The notes under the pieces: generated by a model
What the model was told of the DNA's origin: nothing
The model's input: the letters and a program-made list of their open reading frames with translations, nothing else
The model's database searches: none
In this document: positions 24,384-34,356 of the stretch, in pieces
How the letters are laid out: every line of letters starts with the position of its first letter
Position numbering within the stretch: position 1 is the stretch's first letter
Assembly (NCBI RefSeq): GCF_009674825.1
Contig: NZ_WKJH01000001.1
Location: 714,592-778,591 of the forward strand
Origin: Maribacter luteus
GTDB lineage: Bacteria; Bacteroidota; Bacteroidia; Flavobacteriales; Flavobacteriaceae
Reading direction: 5' to 3'
Length of the DNA stretch: 64,000 nt
Program-made: the position numbers and the translations under genes

Positions 24384-25856
24384 TTAATCCCCCAAGTTGG
24401 GATTAAGTACCACCTCGTTCTGTGGTATTGGGAAATAGACATTATCTTCAGTTAGGGTTTTCCCATTTGGTAGTGTGCTACCAACTAAACTGCCAAAATC
24501 AGAACCATTGAAGACCATTCCGGTTCTTCGTTGATCAAACCAGATTATTCCTGCCTCTGCAGCAAACTCCCAAAAACGTTGTTTCCAGACTTCTTCCCTA
24601 AAATCTTCTTTACTCAATCCAGAAACATCTGCCAAACCTGCTCTTGAACGTATCGCGTTCAAGGCATTATATGCCGATGCATCTGCAGTGGCCACTTCGT
24701 TATGCGCTTCTGCATAAGTTAATAGCACATCTGCATATCTTAAAAGAGGTACATTCTTACCAGACAATCCGTTCCCTTCCCTATATTCTTCATAAAAATA
24801 TTTATAGACGGAATTATTAAAAGTAACACCATCCATTTCATTGAAAAAGAAGCCTTGGTTTTGAGCCCTTAAGTCATTGGCATCGTATGAGCTTATGTAA
24901 TCCTCTTCTGGCTCCATACCACCAAAATGCAAGGTCAACGGACTTATTGCCTCTCCGCCTATGGGTGTAAAATAACTGGTAATCGATGACCCGACAGCCT
25001 CATCATTATATTGAACCATGAAAATGTTTTCTTCAGTATTGTCAAATGCTGGATTGTTCAATTTATTGAACCAAGTTTTAGAACCATCCGATTGAAACAA
25101 ATTATACCATTCGGCACTTATAACCTCATTGGCTTTATCCCGCGCTAGGGCATATTTATCGGTTTGGTTCAAAGGGGCTCCTGCCATAGTCAAATAAACC
25201 TTGGCCAAAAGCGATTTCACCGCGCCTTTAGTGACTCGTCCACTTGAAGATGTATTGGGTAACCCGGCATCTTCGGCAATCAATAAATCAGGTACGATTA
25301 CGGTTTCATATACTTCCTGTACACTGGATTTTGGCAACAGACCGTCATCAAAAGAAGATGAAGGCGTAATATTCAATGGAATATCCCCAAAGATCTGTAC
25401 CAATTGATAATAATAATAAGCCCTTAAAAAGTACGCCTCTCCCAATAATGCATTAGCCTTTTCAGTGGTCAATTCTGGATCCGTTATAGTAGGTATGGAT
25501 GCAATTGCAATATTAGCAGCTTCAACACCTCCATAATAAGTGTTCCAAAATCCTGAGGCATTGGCGTTACTGGAACTATAGATCAAAGCATAGGCATCTT
25601 CCATATCAGTGTCCTGTGTGCCTACTGCAGGTTTAAGTGCCCCTGTACTTACTTCAAGAATGGAATATACCATTTTTGCATACCCTGTTCTGTTATATGG
25701 GGCTCGTAGATAAGCATATATACCATTTACAGACTCTTGTGCATCCAATAATGACGTACCTATTGTCGTTTTTTCGGATTTTGGTGTTTCATCCAAAAAA
25801 TCCTCACATGAGAAAAACAGGCAACAAATAATTAATAATAGATTATATTTTGTCAT
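24384..25856 (-). CDS. SusD/RagB-family starch-binding-like outer membrane lipoprotein
   Basis: 490 residues. The lipoprotein signal LLLIICCLFFSC is followed directly by EDFLDETPKSEKT, the usual SusD N-terminus. SusD-typical helical TPR-like segments follow (EKANALLGEAYFLRAYYYYQLVQIFGDIPL, VTKGAVKSLLAKVYLTMAG), and near the C-terminus AYNALNAIRSRAGLADV plus FREEVWKQRFWEFAAEAGIIWFDQRRTG. SusD caps the SusC channel on the cell surface and captures glycan. Next to SusC (16-base gap) it defines the polysaccharide utilization locus. The substrate, inferred from the neighbours, is an alpha-mannosidic glycan. Confidence 0.95.
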   Translation of the reverse strand: MTKYNLLLIICCLFFSCEDFLDETPKSEKTTIGTSLLDAQESVNGIYAYLRAPYNRTGYAKMVYSILEVSTGALKPAVGTQDTDMEDAYALIYSSSNANASGFWNTYYGGVEAANIAIASIPTITDPELTTEKANALLGEAYFLRAYYYYQLVQIFGDIPLNITPSSSFDDGLLPKSSVQEVYETVIVPDLLIAEDAGLPNTSSSGRVTKGAVKSLLAKVYLTMAGAPLNQTDKYALARDKANEVISAEWYNLFQSDGSKTWFNKLNNPAFDNTEENIFMVQYNDEAVGSSITSYFTPIGGEAISPLTLHFGGMEPEEDYISSYDANDLRAQNQGFFFNEMDGVTFNNSVYKYFYEEYREGNGLSGKNVPLLRYADVLLTYAEAHNEVATADASAYNALNAIRSRAGLADVSGLSKEDFREEVWKQRFWEFAAEAGIIWFDQRRTGMVFNGSDFGSLVGSTLPNGKTLTEDNVYFPIPQNEVVLNPNLGD

Positions 25857-25872
25857 GACTTTTTATTTAATG

Positions 25873-28800
25873 TTATAGTGTTAGCTTAAATCCAAGGTTC
25901 ATATTCATAGGTCTTGGGTAACCATTAAGTTCAATTCCTTCGGTAAATTGCCCGCCAAATGAACTAACCTCTGGATCATAACCATGGTAATCGGTACTTA
26001 AGAAAAAGTTCTGAAGGTTCATATAGACTTTAGCGGATTGTAAACCCAGTTTATCCAATAAAGAACTATCGAAGTTATAGGTCAAGCTAAGGTTCTGTCC
26101 CCTTATAAAACTACCGTCAAATACTTGACCTGAATCTGCACCATCGAATTTTTTAATATTCTTTCGCACTCTTGGGTACATTGTATTTTGATTTTCCGGT
26201 GTCCACATTTGATCAAAGAATTTTTTATAGGTATTACCATAACCTACACGGTCTACTTGAAGAATAATGGAGTGATCAAGGATATCATTCCCTTGACTGA
26301 TTAAAATATCTACACTCAAATCCCAGTTTTTATATGAGAATGTGTTGCCGATATTCATGGTGTAATCGGGTAGTCCGCTTCCGATTATCTGTTGGTCATC
26401 AAAATTCAGAATACCGTCATCGTTCTTATCCTCTAACTTTATGTCCCCAGGTATTCTGCCATAACGGGCAGCTTCATCTACCTCGTCGGTACCCCATGTA
26501 CCCAAACGATTATAGCCCCAGAAGGACCCTGCAGCCTCACCAACCCTGAATATCTGTTGATTCCACCAGATTGGTGCCGTAAAGATATCAGCATCTTCAT
26601 TACCGAGTGAAAGGATTTCATTGTCGTTCATTGTGAAGTTCAGTGATGAACTCCATGAAAAATTATCGGTTTGCACATTTAGACTATTAACTAAAAATTC
26701 GACACCACTGTTGCGAATGGAACCTGCATTGGATAGAATTGAAGAATACCCCGTAAATGATGCCAGTGGTACATTGAACAACAAATCATTCGTTGTTCTT
26801 TTATAATAATCCGCCGTTATATTTACGCGATCGGCTATTCCCAGATCAAATCCGACATTGATTTCTTCGGTTGTTTCCCATTTAAGGTCATCGTTACCTA
26901 TAGAACCTTGTGAAGATCCAATGGCTCTTTCATTATTGAATATCACTGTTTGAACTCCGGGACTGGCAATTCTTGCATAATTACCAATGGCATCGTTACC
27001 GGTTTCACCGTAACTGGCTCTTAGTTTTAAATTGGAAACAACTTTTGAACCCTCCATAAAAGGCTCACTAGACACTCTCCATCCTAATGCTGCTGAAGGG
27101 AAAAAGGAGTATTTATTGTTGTCTCCAAACCTGGAAGAACCATCATATCGACCTGTAAGGGTCAACAAGTATTTACTCTTGTAACTATAATCCAAGCGAC
27201 CAAAATAGGAGTCGATGGAATAACGGCCGAAACTACTATTTACCTGAGGGTCGGCGATTCCTTGACCCACATTGTAGAATTTATAAAAATCGTCAAAATC
27301 CTGAGCGGTTAAGTCAAAAGAAAAAGCCTCATTCTCTTGTCTGGTTGCCCCTAAGATTACACCTAAACTATGATTTTCATTAATTAGGGTATTGTAGCTC
27401 AATGTATTTTCAAGAATGGTCTGTTGCCCATTCGAATTTGTTAAAGAGGCCGAATTTCGATTTACGAAAGTGTCTAATCTTCTGGCCGCAAATATGTTAC
27501 CCTCTTGATTATTATCCTGAATGGAATACGAGGTTCTTAGTTTCAGGTTTTTTGTAAAATTGATTTCAGTAAATATATTACGTACTACTTGTCTGTTTTT
27601 TACGATCCTGTCCAATAATTCCAATCTATCTTTTGGAGTGGCGCCATACCAAACATCCCAACCTCCGCTAGAATTCTTTAGGTCATCGGCATTAACAGGA
27701 GAACCATCTGGGTAAGCTGTAGGATAAATGGGAAGATAGAATAACATTGCATACGTTAGCGCATCCGCACCAATCCTATAATCATCGACAATGTTCGTCT
27801 CGGTTTCACTGTAGGCGAGGCTACCTCCTATTTTCAACCAGTCATTTATTCTAAAATCACCATTGAAACGCATGGTATTCTTTTTAAAATAAGTACTGTT
27901 CAGTATACCATTATCATCTTGCGTACCCGCTGAAAAAGAAATATTGAAATTTTCCCCACCACCTCTTACATTCGCAAAATATTGTTGTGAATAAGAAGTT
28001 CTAGTAGATTCATCAAACCAATCCGTATCATAAATAGGTTTTCCCTCTACGGAGCCATCATCGGTGAAAAATTCTGGATAATCAACAGGATAATTGTTGA
28101 CGAAAGATCCATCACCGGCACCTAAAGCCCTTTGATCGGCATCAAGTCTAACCTTTAAATCTTTCCAGTATTCATCACTATTCAACACTTCCGGTTGATT
28201 GGCCGGTTTCCCTATTTGAAGGTTGGAAACAATATCTACAGTAAATTTACCTGATTTTCCTTTTTTAGTTGTGACCAAAATTACACCGTTGGCACCCCTT
28301 GCCCCATAAATGGCCGTTGCCGATGCATCTTTCAATACGGAAATAGTTTCAATATCATTGGTGTTGATCAAATCAATGTCGACACCTATGATACCATCCA
28401 CAACGTATAAGGGCTCGTTATTGGCATTCAAGGACCCCTTTCCACGTATCGTTACCCGAAAACCACCACCTGGGCGACCAGAACTATTGAATACATTTAA
28501 ACCGGCCACTTTTCCCTGAAGGTTGTCCAAAGGGTTAAGCGATACGCGATCCTCGATTTTTTCGGCACTAACCGTCGCAACGGAGCCTGTAAGATCGGAT
28601 TTTTTTTGGGTCCCATACCCTACAACAACAACCTCGTCCAATTCCGAAGCACTGGAATATAAGATTACGTTGATGTTGGTATTACCCTTTACAGCGATCT
28701 CCTGAGGCGTATACCCAATATAGGAAAATACCAAAATGGCGTTTTCATTTAAGGGCTGAATTGAAAAATTACCATCAAAATCGGTTTGCACCCCATTTGT

Positions 28801-29052
28801 CGTTCCTTTTTCAACGATACTCGCTCCAGGTAAAGGAGTGCCATTTTCATCCTTAACGGTACCTGTTACGGTAATTTGCCGCACTGGGTCTTTCTTCGTT
28901 GAAAGTTCCTCTACAACCAACCCACGCCGATTATTTTCTTGGTCGGGAATTGTTGTTGGTTCATTGGCCTTTGCCTGATTGAAAGCACAGAGAAATGCTA
29001 GGGCAAAGAGGGCAGAAAGCTCCCTTCTCAAGATTCGTTTCTTTTTTCTCAT
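25873..29052 (-). CDS. SusC/RagA-family TonB-linked outer membrane transporter
   Basis: 1059 residues. A signal peptide ends near FNQAKA, followed by about 28 residues of linker. A carboxypeptidase-D-regulatory-like domain follows (ITVTGTVKDENGTPLPGASI to IAVKGNTNINVILY). The TonB box region DEVVVVGYGTQKKSDLTGS and the plug domain come next (RVTIRGKGSLNANNEPLYVVDG, ISVLKDASATAIYGARGANG), then a 22-strand barrel ending in the aromatic tail MNLGFKLTL. It imports oligosaccharides captured by SusD, using TonB energy. It is the first gene of a two-gene operon; a LacI operator lies about 125 bases upstream. Confidence 0.95.
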   Translation of the reverse strand: MRKKKRILRRELSALFALAFLCAFNQAKANEPTTIPDQENNRRGLVVEELSTKKDPVRQITVTGTVKDENGTPLPGASIVEKGTTNGVQTDFDGNFSIQPLNENAILVFSYIGYTPQEIAVKGNTNINVILYSSASELDEVVVVGYGTQKKSDLTGSVATVSAEKIEDRVSLNPLDNLQGKVAGLNVFNSSGRPGGGFRVTIRGKGSLNANNEPLYVVDGIIGVDIDLINTNDIETISVLKDASATAIYGARGANGVILVTTKKGKSGKFTVDIVSNLQIGKPANQPEVLNSDEYWKDLKVRLDADQRALGAGDGSFVNNYPVDYPEFFTDDGSVEGKPIYDTDWFDESTRTSYSQQYFANVRGGGENFNISFSAGTQDDNGILNSTYFKKNTMRFNGDFRINDWLKIGGSLAYSETETNIVDDYRIGADALTYAMLFYLPIYPTAYPDGSPVNADDLKNSSGGWDVWYGATPKDRLELLDRIVKNRQVVRNIFTEINFTKNLKLRTSYSIQDNNQEGNIFAARRLDTFVNRNSASLTNSNGQQTILENTLSYNTLINENHSLGVILGATRQENEAFSFDLTAQDFDDFYKFYNVGQGIADPQVNSSFGRYSIDSYFGRLDYSYKSKYLLTLTGRYDGSSRFGDNNKYSFFPSAALGWRVSSEPFMEGSKVVSNLKLRASYGETGNDAIGNYARIASPGVQTVIFNNERAIGSSQGSIGNDDLKWETTEEINVGFDLGIADRVNITADYYKRTTNDLLFNVPLASFTGYSSILSNAGSIRNSGVEFLVNSLNVQTDNFSWSSSLNFTMNDNEILSLGNEDADIFTAPIWWNQQIFRVGEAAGSFWGYNRLGTWGTDEVDEAARYGRIPGDIKLEDKNDDGILNFDDQQIIGSGLPDYTMNIGNTFSYKNWDLSVDILISQGNDILDHSIILQVDRVGYGNTYKKFFDQMWTPENQNTMYPRVRKNIKKFDGADSGQVFDGSFIRGQNLSLTYNFDSSLLDKLGLQSAKVYMNLQNFFLSTDYHGYDPEVSSFGGQFTEGIELNGYPRPMNMNLGFKLTL

Positions 29053-29176
29053 AATTCACAATTGTTAAGTTGATTTTAATTAAACTAGGTTTACCTTATA
29101 ACAAGGCACTGAAATTGATGCTCTAGTACATAAATCCAGTGCTGTACCTTTTTCATTAATGTATTCTTAATCATAA

Positions 29177-29190
29177 CTAAATCGGTTTAG
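29177..29190. promoter_or_regulatory. LacI operator 3 (before SusC)
   Basis: CTAAATCGGTTTAG within an 18-base AACTAAATCGGTTTAGTT, identical to the copy at 24049-24066. It lies 125 bases upstream of the SusC start and 44 bases past the stop of the preceding GH38 gene. Confidence 0.75.
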
Positions 29191-29233
29191 TTTTTTTGGG
29201 GAAACCAAATTTTTTACTGGTTTTCAAGACCAC

Positions 29234-32200
29234 TTATTTCAAATCCAGACTAAACGTTTCAATCGCATATTTACCAACCTTCAATTCTGGAGCAACAGGT
29301 ATTGGATTCTCCTCGATTATATTGGTGTGCTTATACGAAGTAATATCGAAATAAGAAGAAACATTCACTTTCTCATCACCATCCTTAACATTGTACATTC
29401 GCGCAATCAGTTCTTCTGAATCCTCGGCTTTTTTTATTGCTGAAATCATTACATTATCAGTGTCTATTGAGAAGAAACTCATAGATTCAGGCAGAAATGG
29501 TTTTTTGGAAGAATCTGGATAGATCACCACGTTAATCGGTTCATTTTCCTGTTTAGCGATTTGTTGTCCATTTATGCTTCCTGCTTCATTGGAAGTGAAA
29601 ACAGTATGAAACTTGTGGTTTCCGGCCTGTGAGTATTCATTACCTTCCCAATGGCAAGAAGTTCTACTTGCCAACAATAAATTCTGTAAAACAGCCTTAT
29701 CATTGTCGTGTGAAGTTGGGTCGACCCAATCGGCGGCGGCCACCGAAGAACTCACAGTAACAGATACATCATTATCAGTAGCTGAAATCCAATCAATAAT
29801 CGCTCTCGGGTGAACATCTTTACATAATGGCGTATAACGTTCGCCGGCAGTTTTTATCTCATCTTTACCTACCCTTACACTACCAAAAGGCACTTCGTGG
29901 GCTATTTCAGGATTTTCCATATTAATAGGGAATGCCGTCCTGAATTCACGGTACAGTTCCCCTGACCAGTTTCTCAACTCCGTATTGAAATAAATACGTT
30001 TAAGATTATGGTATAAAGTAACATCTTGACGTACTATGGCATGTTTAATTTGTTGTTCCAGTCTATATTTGGTATACACCGGTCCGTTCTCAAGAACTTC
30101 CCATTCAGGGTTATGAAGGCTCATTTTATCAAAATCGACCATACTTGGTTGTTGTACATCCCCAAACTCACCGGCGCCATTGCCTACTGATTGCATAGTA
30201 AATACCTCACCTCCTTTTAGGTTCTCTGTTGACAATAGTTCTTTTTTAAACTCCTTATCAAAAACTTGAGCAATACCACCATTCTCAAAGGTTATTTTGT
30301 AAAATGGATTTTCATAAGTTTCAGTTGATGCCTTTTTGATATTGTTTTTGGCATTGATTTGCTTGTTCGCTATGTAGTAAGTGGCATAACCTATAGAAGG
30401 AATATGCTCTGCAATAAAGGTAATATCGGCACTTTTTAAACTCCCATCATTATGAAAGGTTTCGTTCGTGATTTGGGAAACGACGTTTTTATTATTCGCA
30501 TCTACAACAGCTAAATGTTGTGTGCTGCCTTTTAAAAATTGCAAAGAGACCGTTACTGGATCCGTACGTTCCCATGACAAACTATTGAACAAAACTATGG
30601 GTGTACCCAATTTCTCGTTTTTCTTTATTCTGGTAGACAAGAAATCCAAACCTTTATTCAATAGATTTTGACCCATGGTACGCGACTTTACCAAATTCTC
30701 CTTGAACAGGTTATCGGTGACATCCCCGTCATGACCTCCCCAACCATGATCAGGGTAGATTTTTGCCTGCCAAGCCTCATCAAACTCCTTAAAGGGATAT
30801 TGCATTTTTTTAGGATCGATAACATTGGCTATGGAAAGAAATTTCTCGGCAGCAGGTAACAACTTGGATGCCTCCCTACTTGCTGTCAAGGCATCATGAT
30901 GTCCTGGCCCATGAATATAGACCCACACATTGGGGCGTTCACCCATTATGGTATCAACCTTTGTTGCTTTTTCCTCGGCCAATGGCATAAATTCATCCAC
31001 GGTCATAAGTTCCATCTTCGGTAAATGAACATCCCGTTTATCACCTTTATCATCTTTTAGTGTATCGAATGAATTCCATGATTCGATAAATTCAGAATAA
31101 TCAATCGCAGGTAGCATATCCTGACTTGAAAGTAACGGCGTTTGAATCTCACTACCTTCAAAATTCTTTTCCCAGTACAATACCTGTTCTGCACCATACT
31201 TCATCTTACTGTTCAAATCCCTTGAGAGGTAGAGCAGGTCATTCCCATAATGACCAGGAGAATAGGTAAATACAGAACTACCATCAGGACTTGCCCAATG
31301 GAACATTCCTTTGGCGTGTCTGCTTATGATCATATAATCGACCCCTGCCTTTTTTAGGATTTGGGGGGTTTGTAATGATTTTCCGGGTACATCAACGTTC
31401 CAATACACCTTGGAATCATACCCACCAAAAGTTTTCTTGACCCATTTTTTACCTAGATACAATTGACGCACCTGATCCTCGGCATCGTACATATCTTCGT
31501 ATGGGCAATTATATGTAGCGCCTACCGATATCAATTTATCATTCAACAAGGTGGTCAATTTCTCAACAGATTCTGGGTGTCTATCTATATATTCACGCAA
31601 CATTAAACCATCTTCAATATCAAATCCGTAATCATCCCGGATAAAGGCATCTTTTAGTACCGGTTTTAACAAAAGTGTATCCCTCAGGATAATGCACACT
31701 TCAGGGCGATCTACCCAAGCAATATCCTGATGACTCGAATTCATGATCGAAACCAGTCCATCGTCATACTTTTTATCAAAGAAATTGTCATAAGTCTCTA
31801 GAAACTCGGGTTTATACAATTTGGACAAAGAAGCGAACCAACCTTTATTATAATTGGTGTTGTGGTGATAGAGGTATTTTCCTTCAATATCGGTTTTGGA
31901 AAGCATACCATCACCATTGACAAAATCGAGATTTAACTCTTTGCCGTCATAAACAATGGAGAACGTATTTTTTGGTGGAGCGATATTGAATGACACTTTG
32001 GACATTTCCCCTTGCGCCTTGAATTTCTTGACCTTACTTTTCTTTCCGTCACTGATCAAATACACCTGCTTACCATTAAAATGGGTAGGTGCATCAACAT
32101 ATAGCGTTTCATTTCTTTGTTTGACCACAAATGCGGCTTCATCGGAAACGGACTTTTTAATACGCTCAACCGCATCGGTAGCCTTAAAGATCATCACCCA

Positions 32201-32887
32201 ACAGTTTGAATTCTTTTTATGACCGTTGAATTTTATTTTTGCACTCTTGCCTTTTTCCAAAAATGAAGTAGGAACGGTTAAACGAAAAGCACCTATACCA
32301 TCCCCATTGCCATCCCTTCGGACCAAAATATATTGTGCATTGCCTTTACCGGGATTTTCCGTCACGGTAAGGGTGCCATCCTCATTGGAATTAAAAGTCA
32401 GTAGATGTTTATCATTTACATGTATATCGAAAGATTCCCTTAAATTGAAATCGATATCGCTCAACATGAAAAAGGTAACCGAATCGGAACTATAGTTTGC
32501 AGGTACCTCTCCCGTAAGGAATTCAAATCCCATTTCTCCGGTAGTCGCCCTTGCGATCATTGATACATTGACATCTTCCCGTAAAGAAGGATACAGGAAG
32601 AACTCCGAACCGGAAAGCATTGTCGTGTAACCTTCAATGTCATTTTTACAAATATTATAAAGATCGTAATTGGTGTTCAATTCTTGAATATGCCCATTGC
32701 CATTTCCTTCGTGAAAAGGTGCGCTCATTGTTTTACTGGTTATTGCCCCTTTCCCTAGGAATGAATGTGCATTCGCAAAATTCAATACAAGAAAAAAACA
32801 AGCAATAAATAACGCCTTTGATACCAGTTTTAACTGTTGTTCCATTAATTTGATTTTTTTGTTCCTAAAGTTCCTCTTGATTTTCAT
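29234..32887 (-). CDS. GH38-type glycosidase, secreted (copy 3, HQDIAW type, extended N-terminus)
   Basis: 1217 residues, the largest of the three paralogues. The signal segment is residues about 20-40 (KALFIACFFLVLNFANA); a second possible start is the ATG at 32845 (MEQQLKLVSK). I keep 32887 because AAAGGA precedes it. Residues about 70-320 form an N-terminal beta region similar in layout to copy 1. The catalytic domain has NSSHQDIAWVDRPE (zinc ligands His386 and Asp388), the probable nucleophile Asp499 in WNVDVPGKS, and YPDHGWGGHDGDVTDN. Its C-terminal half aligns by eye with copy 2. It follows the LacI gene on the same strand but has its own operator 35 bases upstream. Confidence 0.88.
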   Translation of the reverse strand: MKIKRNFRNKKIKLMEQQLKLVSKALFIACFFLVLNFANAHSFLGKGAITSKTMSAPFHEGNGNGHIQELNTNYDLYNICKNDIEGYTTMLSGSEFFLYPSLREDVNVSMIARATTGEMGFEFLTGEVPANYSSDSVTFFMLSDIDFNLRESFDIHVNDKHLLTFNSNEDGTLTVTENPGKGNAQYILVRRDGNGDGIGAFRLTVPTSFLEKGKSAKIKFNGHKKNSNCWVMIFKATDAVERIKKSVSDEAAFVVKQRNETLYVDAPTHFNGKQVYLISDGKKSKVKKFKAQGEMSKVSFNIAPPKNTFSIVYDGKELNLDFVNGDGMLSKTDIEGKYLYHHNTNYNKGWFASLSKLYKPEFLETYDNFFDKKYDDGLVSIMNSSHQDIAWVDRPEVCIILRDTLLLKPVLKDAFIRDDYGFDIEDGLMLREYIDRHPESVEKLTTLLNDKLISVGATYNCPYEDMYDAEDQVRQLYLGKKWVKKTFGGYDSKVYWNVDVPGKSLQTPQILKKAGVDYMIISRHAKGMFHWASPDGSSVFTYSPGHYGNDLLYLSRDLNSKMKYGAEQVLYWEKNFEGSEIQTPLLSSQDMLPAIDYSEFIESWNSFDTLKDDKGDKRDVHLPKMELMTVDEFMPLAEEKATKVDTIMGERPNVWVYIHGPGHHDALTASREASKLLPAAEKFLSIANVIDPKKMQYPFKEFDEAWQAKIYPDHGWGGHDGDVTDNLFKENLVKSRTMGQNLLNKGLDFLSTRIKKNEKLGTPIVLFNSLSWERTDPVTVSLQFLKGSTQHLAVVDANNKNVVSQITNETFHNDGSLKSADITFIAEHIPSIGYATYYIANKQINAKNNIKKASTETYENPFYKITFENGGIAQVFDKEFKKELLSTENLKGGEVFTMQSVGNGAGEFGDVQQPSMVDFDKMSLHNPEWEVLENGPVYTKYRLEQQIKHAIVRQDVTLYHNLKRIYFNTELRNWSGELYREFRTAFPINMENPEIAHEVPFGSVRVGKDEIKTAGERYTPLCKDVHPRAIIDWISATDNDVSVTVSSSVAAADWVDPTSHDNDKAVLQNLLLASRTSCHWEGNEYSQAGNHKFHTVFTSNEAGSINGQQIAKQENEPINVVIYPDSSKKPFLPESMSFFSIDTDNVMISAIKKAEDSEELIARMYNVKDGDEKVNVSSYFDITSYKHTNIIEENPIPVAPELKVGKYAIETFSLDLK

Positions 32888-32921
32888 ATGCTTTTCTATC
32901 CTTTCGTTTCTTAAATCTTAA

Positions 32922-32935
32922 CTAAATCGGTTTAG
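32922..32935. promoter_or_regulatory. LacI operator 4 (between the LacI gene and GH38 copy 3)
   Basis: CTAAATCGGTTTAG, 35 bases upstream of the GH38 copy 3 start and 27 bases beyond the LacI stop. The left flank AA is kept; the right flank is C instead of TT. Confidence 0.75.
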
Positions 32936-32961
32936 CTACTTCTTATACTTATTATTTCGTT

Positions 32962-33984
32962 CTAAAAAGTTCCACATGATTTCCTGATTGCAAGTTTTGA
33001 ATCCAGGATTCTTTTATTTTCAAAACCATTTTCTTTTCCTTCAATTTCGTTTATCAAAATATCTACGGCTATATTGGCGATATCCTTTACTGGCTGAATA
33101 ACAGAGGTAATCGGTGGATCGACCAGGTCAAAGGCCGTTAACTCATCAAAACTCACAATCGCCACTTCTTGGGGCACCTTGACATTTTTCTTTTTTAGCT
33201 CCCGTAAACCAACAGAAGTTAAGTAGTGCGTTGAAAACACAATGGAGTCCACTGAATTGGGAAATTTAATTAATTCACTGATTGCAGACTTTATCTCCTC
33301 TTCATAATTCTTAGGACTCAATTCTTTTACCAGCTCCTTATTATAGTCGATCTTATAATCCTCCAATGCACTTTGATAGCCCAATAACCTTTGTTTTATG
33401 GCTTCTAAACCAGGTTTTAAACTTACAAACCCAATTTTACGCCTCCCTAACTCCAATAAATGCTCCGTAACCGTTTTTAAGCCATTAAAATTGTCAACGA
33501 CAACATAGTTGGTGTCGCTTTCCGGATAATGTCTATCAATTAGAACAAATGGGAATTTATCCTGTTTTAAGGACTCTATTTCTTTTAAGTTCTGTTGTGT
33601 GGAAGCAATGATCAAACCTTCTACTTGGCGATTGAGCATTGATCGAATGAGTTCCCCTTCCTTTTTAGGATCCTCATTAGAGCTGCTAAAAAGCACCGTA
33701 TACCCTAAATCTTTCGCTTTCAGTTCTACGTAACCTGCTATTTTAGAATAAAAGGTATCTGATATATTGGGTATGATCAATCCTATGGTTTCGCTTTTCC
33801 CCCGACTTAAACCACGTGCAAGTTGGTTGGGAACATAATTATGCTTTCTGGCGAATTCAATGATTCGCTGCTGGGTTTCCTGACTGATTTTGTTTTCGTC
33901 ACCTTTATTGTTCAAAACCAAGGACACGGCCGTTTTTGAAACGTTCAATTCTTCTGCTATGTCCTTTAAGAATACTTTTTTCAT
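32962..33984 (-). CDS. LacI-family transcriptional repressor of the mannan locus
   Basis: 340 residues from ATG 33984 (MKKVFLKDIAEELNVS). An in-frame ATG at 33996 would add four residues and reach the operator edge. The LacI helix-turn-helix is LKDIAEELNVSKTAVSLVLNNKG with the hinge helix NQLARGLSRGKSETIGLIIP. The periplasmic-binding-protein-like sensor core follows (NISDTFYSKIAGYVELKAKDLGY, VEGLIIAST, FPFVLIDRHY, DSIVFSTHYLTSVGLRELKK, PITSVIQPVKDIANIAVDIL). LacI proteins are usually repressors released by a sugar or its derivative. Two matching operators lie directly before its own gene and four more in the locus, so it is the obvious regulator and likely autoregulated. The inducer is unknown; a mannose-derived product is a guess. 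Confidence 0.93.
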   Translation of the reverse strand: MKKVFLKDIAEELNVSKTAVSLVLNNKGDENKISQETQQRIIEFARKHNYVPNQLARGLSRGKSETIGLIIPNISDTFYSKIAGYVELKAKDLGYTVLFSSSNEDPKKEGELIRSMLNRQVEGLIIASTQQNLKEIESLKQDKFPFVLIDRHYPESDTNYVVVDNFNGLKTVTEHLLELGRRKIGFVSLKPGLEAIKQRLLGYQSALEDYKIDYNKELVKELSPKNYEEEIKSAISELIKFPNSVDSIVFSTHYLTSVGLRELKKKNVKVPQEVAIVSFDELTAFDLVDPPITSVIQPVKDIANIAVDILINEIEGKENGFENKRILDSKLAIRKSCGTF

Positions 33985-33996
33985 GATCAATAACAA

Positions 33997-34010
33997 CTAA
34001 AGCGGTTTAG
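33997..34010. promoter_or_regulatory. LacI operator 5 (at the LacI start)
   Basis: CTAAAGCGGTTTAG, one base different from the consensus (T to G in the centre). It is 13 bases from the LacI ATG, so binding would block transcription or early elongation of the repressor gene. Confidence 0.7.
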
Positions 34011-34063
34011 CTAATGTAATAAATACATCAAATTTTCCCAAATTCCAACCTCCTAAATTCCAT

Positions 34064-34077
34064 CTAAATCGGTTTAG
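34064..34077. promoter_or_regulatory. LacI operator 6 (upstream of LacI)
   Basis: CTAAATCGGTTTAG, 67 bases (centre to centre) from operator 5. The pair could allow cooperative binding or looping at the repressor's own promoter. Confidence 0.7.
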
Positions 34078-34356
34078 GATTATCAATATTACATTATTTT
34101 TTTATAAAATAAAATAATTTACTCCCTTTTTTTATCGTATCACCAATAGTTTAGGTTTGTTTACGTCAAAATCATAATTATTATCTTGCACATTTGTCAA
34201 TTTACCTGATTTACAGGGTAATCAACCTATTTAAAGAATGTAACCTGTGGTCATATCGGTATTTTGTGATAGTCCAATATATTCTTGACCCTTGAAAACT
34301 TAATATTGGTATGACTGATTACCGCATTGATTTTTAAAGCAAATGGGAAACAAATA

